NCBI GenBank assembly: GCA_007130885.1
Contig: SLRQ01000012.1
Span: 1-64,000, forward strand
Length of the DNA: 64,000 nt
Source of the DNA: Deltaproteobacteria bacterium
GTDB lineage: Bacteria > Myxococcota > Myxococcia > SLRQ01
Reading direction: 5' to 3'
The position numbers were made by a program, and so were the translations under genes. Of this stretch, positions 63,297-64,000 are shown piece after piece (the first letter of the stretch is position 1; each line of letters begins with the position of its first letter). The notes beneath the pieces were generated by a model. The model was not told the DNA's origin. It saw only the letters and a program-made list of their open reading frames with translations, and ran no database searches.

Positions 63297-64000
63297 TCAA
63301 CCTTTTCCAAGGTGAGTCAACATGACCAGATGTTGCAACTTGTTGGAAACTTCAGGAGGCAGAGCGCCCTTCGCCTTGGAAAGAGAGAAACCCTGAAAAG
63401 CCTCCAAGGCTTCAATCGCTCGGTTCTTGTAATCGTCACCATGTAGACGCTTGGCGTTCTCCAAAACGCGGGGGGTATCCAAGACGCCGTCCTTGATTCT
63501 GACTCCCTCGAAAAGCGGCCTATATGCCTCGGGCGCCGATTCGAAATAGGCGTTCATCTCATCGATGCCCTGTTGAGCCTCTTGTAATGCTTCATAAATC
63601 CGAGCGGCCGCCTTCGAGTAAGCCAAAAAAGGCATCCGGTCCACCTCTGACTCCATGGACGGTTCCCGTGCGTCGCCCCCTGTTGTTTCAGGCGGGTCCG
63701 ACTCCTCGGGGTCCTTCTCGCAGGGCTCCACTTCCCCGTCGTCTTCCTCCATGGAACCGAACAGGGCTGAAGCATCCAGCTTTCCATGTAGGTTTCCCTC
63801 GGGCTCCGGGTCGGGCTCGGGCTCAGGCTCCGTTTCGAGCCTCTGCGCCTCCTCCTCTTGCCCGGCGAATTCAGGATTTGCGGCCGTATCGGCTATGCTC
63901 TCGCCTACCGAGATAATATCCATCTCGGAATCCGGCTCTCCCGGCCAATCCGCCTCCTCCGCTTGCACGCCATCCCCTGGCTCCGTGCTCGTATCGGCTA
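63297..64000 (-). CDS. Partial acidic protein of unknown function
   Basis: The frame is open to the right edge, so the 5' end is missing; an internal GTG at 63968 need not be the start. The visible N-terminal half is strongly acidic and Pro/Glu rich ([11 protein letters not shown] near 63820) and probably disordered. The C-terminal ~110 residues (from [14 protein letters not shown]) look helical and folded. No signal peptide or catalytic motif is visible. It lies 25 bp upstream of pyrF on the same strand and probably shares its transcript. Confidence 0.6.
   Translation of the reverse strand, partial: ADTSTEPGDGVQAEEADWPGEPDSEMDIISVGESIADTAANPEFAGQEEEAQRLETEPEPEPDPEPEGNLHGKLDASALFGSMEEDDGEVEPCEKDPEESDPPETTGGDAREPSMESEVDRMPFLAYSKAAARIYEALQEAQQGIDEMNAYFESAPEAYRPLFEGVRIKDGVLDTPRVLENAKRLHGDDYKNRAIEALEAFQGFSLSKAKGALPPEVSNKLQHLVMLTHLGKG

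Overview
The window looks like chromosome from a Gram-negative, anaerobic, autotrophy-capable bacterium. LptF/LptG and a complete type II secretion operon indicate an outer membrane. The left 28.6 kb is a nearly uninterrupted minus-strand Wood-Ljungdahl (reductive acetyl-CoA) supercluster. Gene content (DUF3786 beside acs genes, giant HdrA, an FHA-containing sigma54 activator, GspN) resembles Desulfobacterota/Myxococcota-like or candidate-phylum genomes, but I cannot fix the taxon from sequence alone. I see no rRNA, tRNA, CRISPR array or insertion sequence.

Region 1 (1-28651, minus strand, read right to left): NuoF-like/FdhA/NuoE-like formate dehydrogenase, fhs, acsD, acsA, acsB, acsC, acsE, DUF3786 protein, cooC, acsV, a second cooC-like gene, hdrC, hdrB, a 1484-residue HdrA, mvhD-like, folD, metV, metF and the start of a Tat-exported protein. 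This covers CO2 to formate, formyl-, methenyl-, methylene- and methyl-THF, the corrinoid protein and acetyl-CoA, plus metal-centre maturation. The HdrA has an NfnB/GltD-type NAD(P)H module nested inside its ferredoxin domain, so methylene-THF reduction may be wired to NAD(P)H and ferredoxin. No hydrogenase catalytic subunit is in the window.

Region 2 (28884-42287): divergent lptF-lptG, then a surface-polysaccharide locus. It has a polyprenyl-phosphate sugar transferase, a Gfo/Idh/MocA oxidoreductase, a WecG/TagA glycosyltransferase (minus strand), an ABC-2 permease, two LicD-like transferases and a translationally coupled phosphonate module: PEP mutase with an N-terminal cytidylyltransferase-like domain, phosphonopyruvate decarboxylase and an iron-type alcohol dehydrogenase. 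The partner ABC ATPase lies at the end of a separate purH-purD operon. My reading is a pathway that makes 2-hydroxyethylphosphonate or a relative, activates it with CTP and attaches it to an exported glycan.

Region 3 (42284-46403, minus strand): merR-like regulator, sigma-region-4-like protein, purH, purD and the ABC ATPase. A repeated operator-like motif overlaps the regulator's promoter.

Region 4 (46404-62504, plus strand): a 360-bp control region with two identical-format dyads (GACA-N3-TGTC, 40 bp apart) upstream of a -24/-12 (sigma54) promoter drives gspC-D-E-F, a small membrane protein and gspG-H-I-J-K-L-M-N. Next comes a sigma54 activator with two FHA domains, the obvious candidate regulator. 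pyrF and a partial acidic protein follow on the minus strand to the right edge.
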